A DNA stretch of 64,000 nt from NCBI RefSeq assembly GCF_910596095.1, contig NC_056544.1, positions 9,099,155-9,163,154 of the forward strand. The letters are read 5' to 3'. The stretch's first letter is position 1. Every line of letters begins with the position of its first letter. The notes below the pieces were generated by a model that was not told where the DNA came from, did not search any database, and worked only from the letters and a program-made list of their open reading frames with translations. The translations under genes were made by a program, and so were the position numbers. This DNA comes from Thunnus maccoyii. Taxonomy: Eukaryota; Chordata; Actinopteri; Scombriformes; Scombridae. This document shows positions 63,764 through 64,000 of this stretch, one piece after another.

Positions 63764-64000
63764 TTAAAAGCTACGACCTTCCCAAAAAAACTGTTGAAAT
63801 CACACTGTTTGGAAAGCCATCAGGACACTTTTCTCACTGGTCTTATGTTAATAAAGTCTTGCTATAGTGTAAGCCCCAAAGGTTCACATTTAAGACAAGA
63901 TCTCTCCTTCCTGGAGGTCCCATTCATGATACTGCATTAGGAAAATATTTAAAGATTACGCCCAGAATAATACGACTCTCGGAGTTGGTGGAGATCTTTT
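63764..64000. other. flank upstream of the PDE4B3-like first exon
   Basis: The 5' untranslated region or promoter of the long isoform is expected here. No TATA box or exon can be defined. Any PDE4B1-type first exon would lie beyond the window. Confidence 0.4.

Overview
This 64 kb window is vertebrate nuclear DNA, almost certainly from a percomorph-type teleost fish. The genes are compact and split into many exons with GT-AG introns. Dinucleotide microsatellites are frequent, and several interspersed repeats resemble ones common in perch-like fish genomes. I see no bacterial, phage, CRISPR or operon-like structure. Families were recognised by eye against remembered vertebrate proteins; no database search was run.

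Layout. (1) 1-960 holds no gene I can see. (2) A TATA/CRE-type promoter at 966-998 drives mgst3 (+, 5 coding exons, 154 aa). (3) A mucin-like single-pass membrane protein that I cannot name lies on the minus strand (9567 to 4790, 5 exons, 307 aa), tail-to-tail with mgst3. (4) ipo13, importin-13 (+, 10378-19137, 21 exons, 968 aa), starts about 0.8 kb from the mucin-like gene in divergent orientation. (5) fzr1, the Cdh1 co-activator of the anaphase-promoting complex (-, 24831 to 20108, 13 coding exons, 487 aa), converges on ipo13; their opposing poly(A) signals are only about 45 bp apart. (6) 25.5-32.3 kb is gene-free DNA with repeats and microsatellites. (7) pde4b, a cAMP-specific phosphodiesterase (-, 63763 to 34492), fills the rest. 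Its 15-exon long form (734 aa) joins in frame at every junction. Two internal start exons match the short PDE4B2 and super-short PDE4B5 isoforms, so one locus encodes long, short and super-short enzymes.

All five reading frames close exactly across their exon junctions, so the models are well supported. The genes do not form a pathway. They cover glutathione/eicosanoid membrane chemistry (mgst3), nuclear transport (ipo13), mitotic exit and G1 control (fzr1) and cAMP breakdown (pde4b).

I did not find a new multi-gene system. The observations most worth following up are within genes: a glutamine tract in the pde4b linker, an Asp-to-Gly change beside its catalytic histidines, the stacked alternative starts, two intronic full CRE palindromes sharing a 14-nt core, the unnamed mucin-like protein with a distinctive cytoplasmic tail, a divergent fzr1 N-terminus with few CDK sites, and a nested transposon insertion at 27.7 kb.
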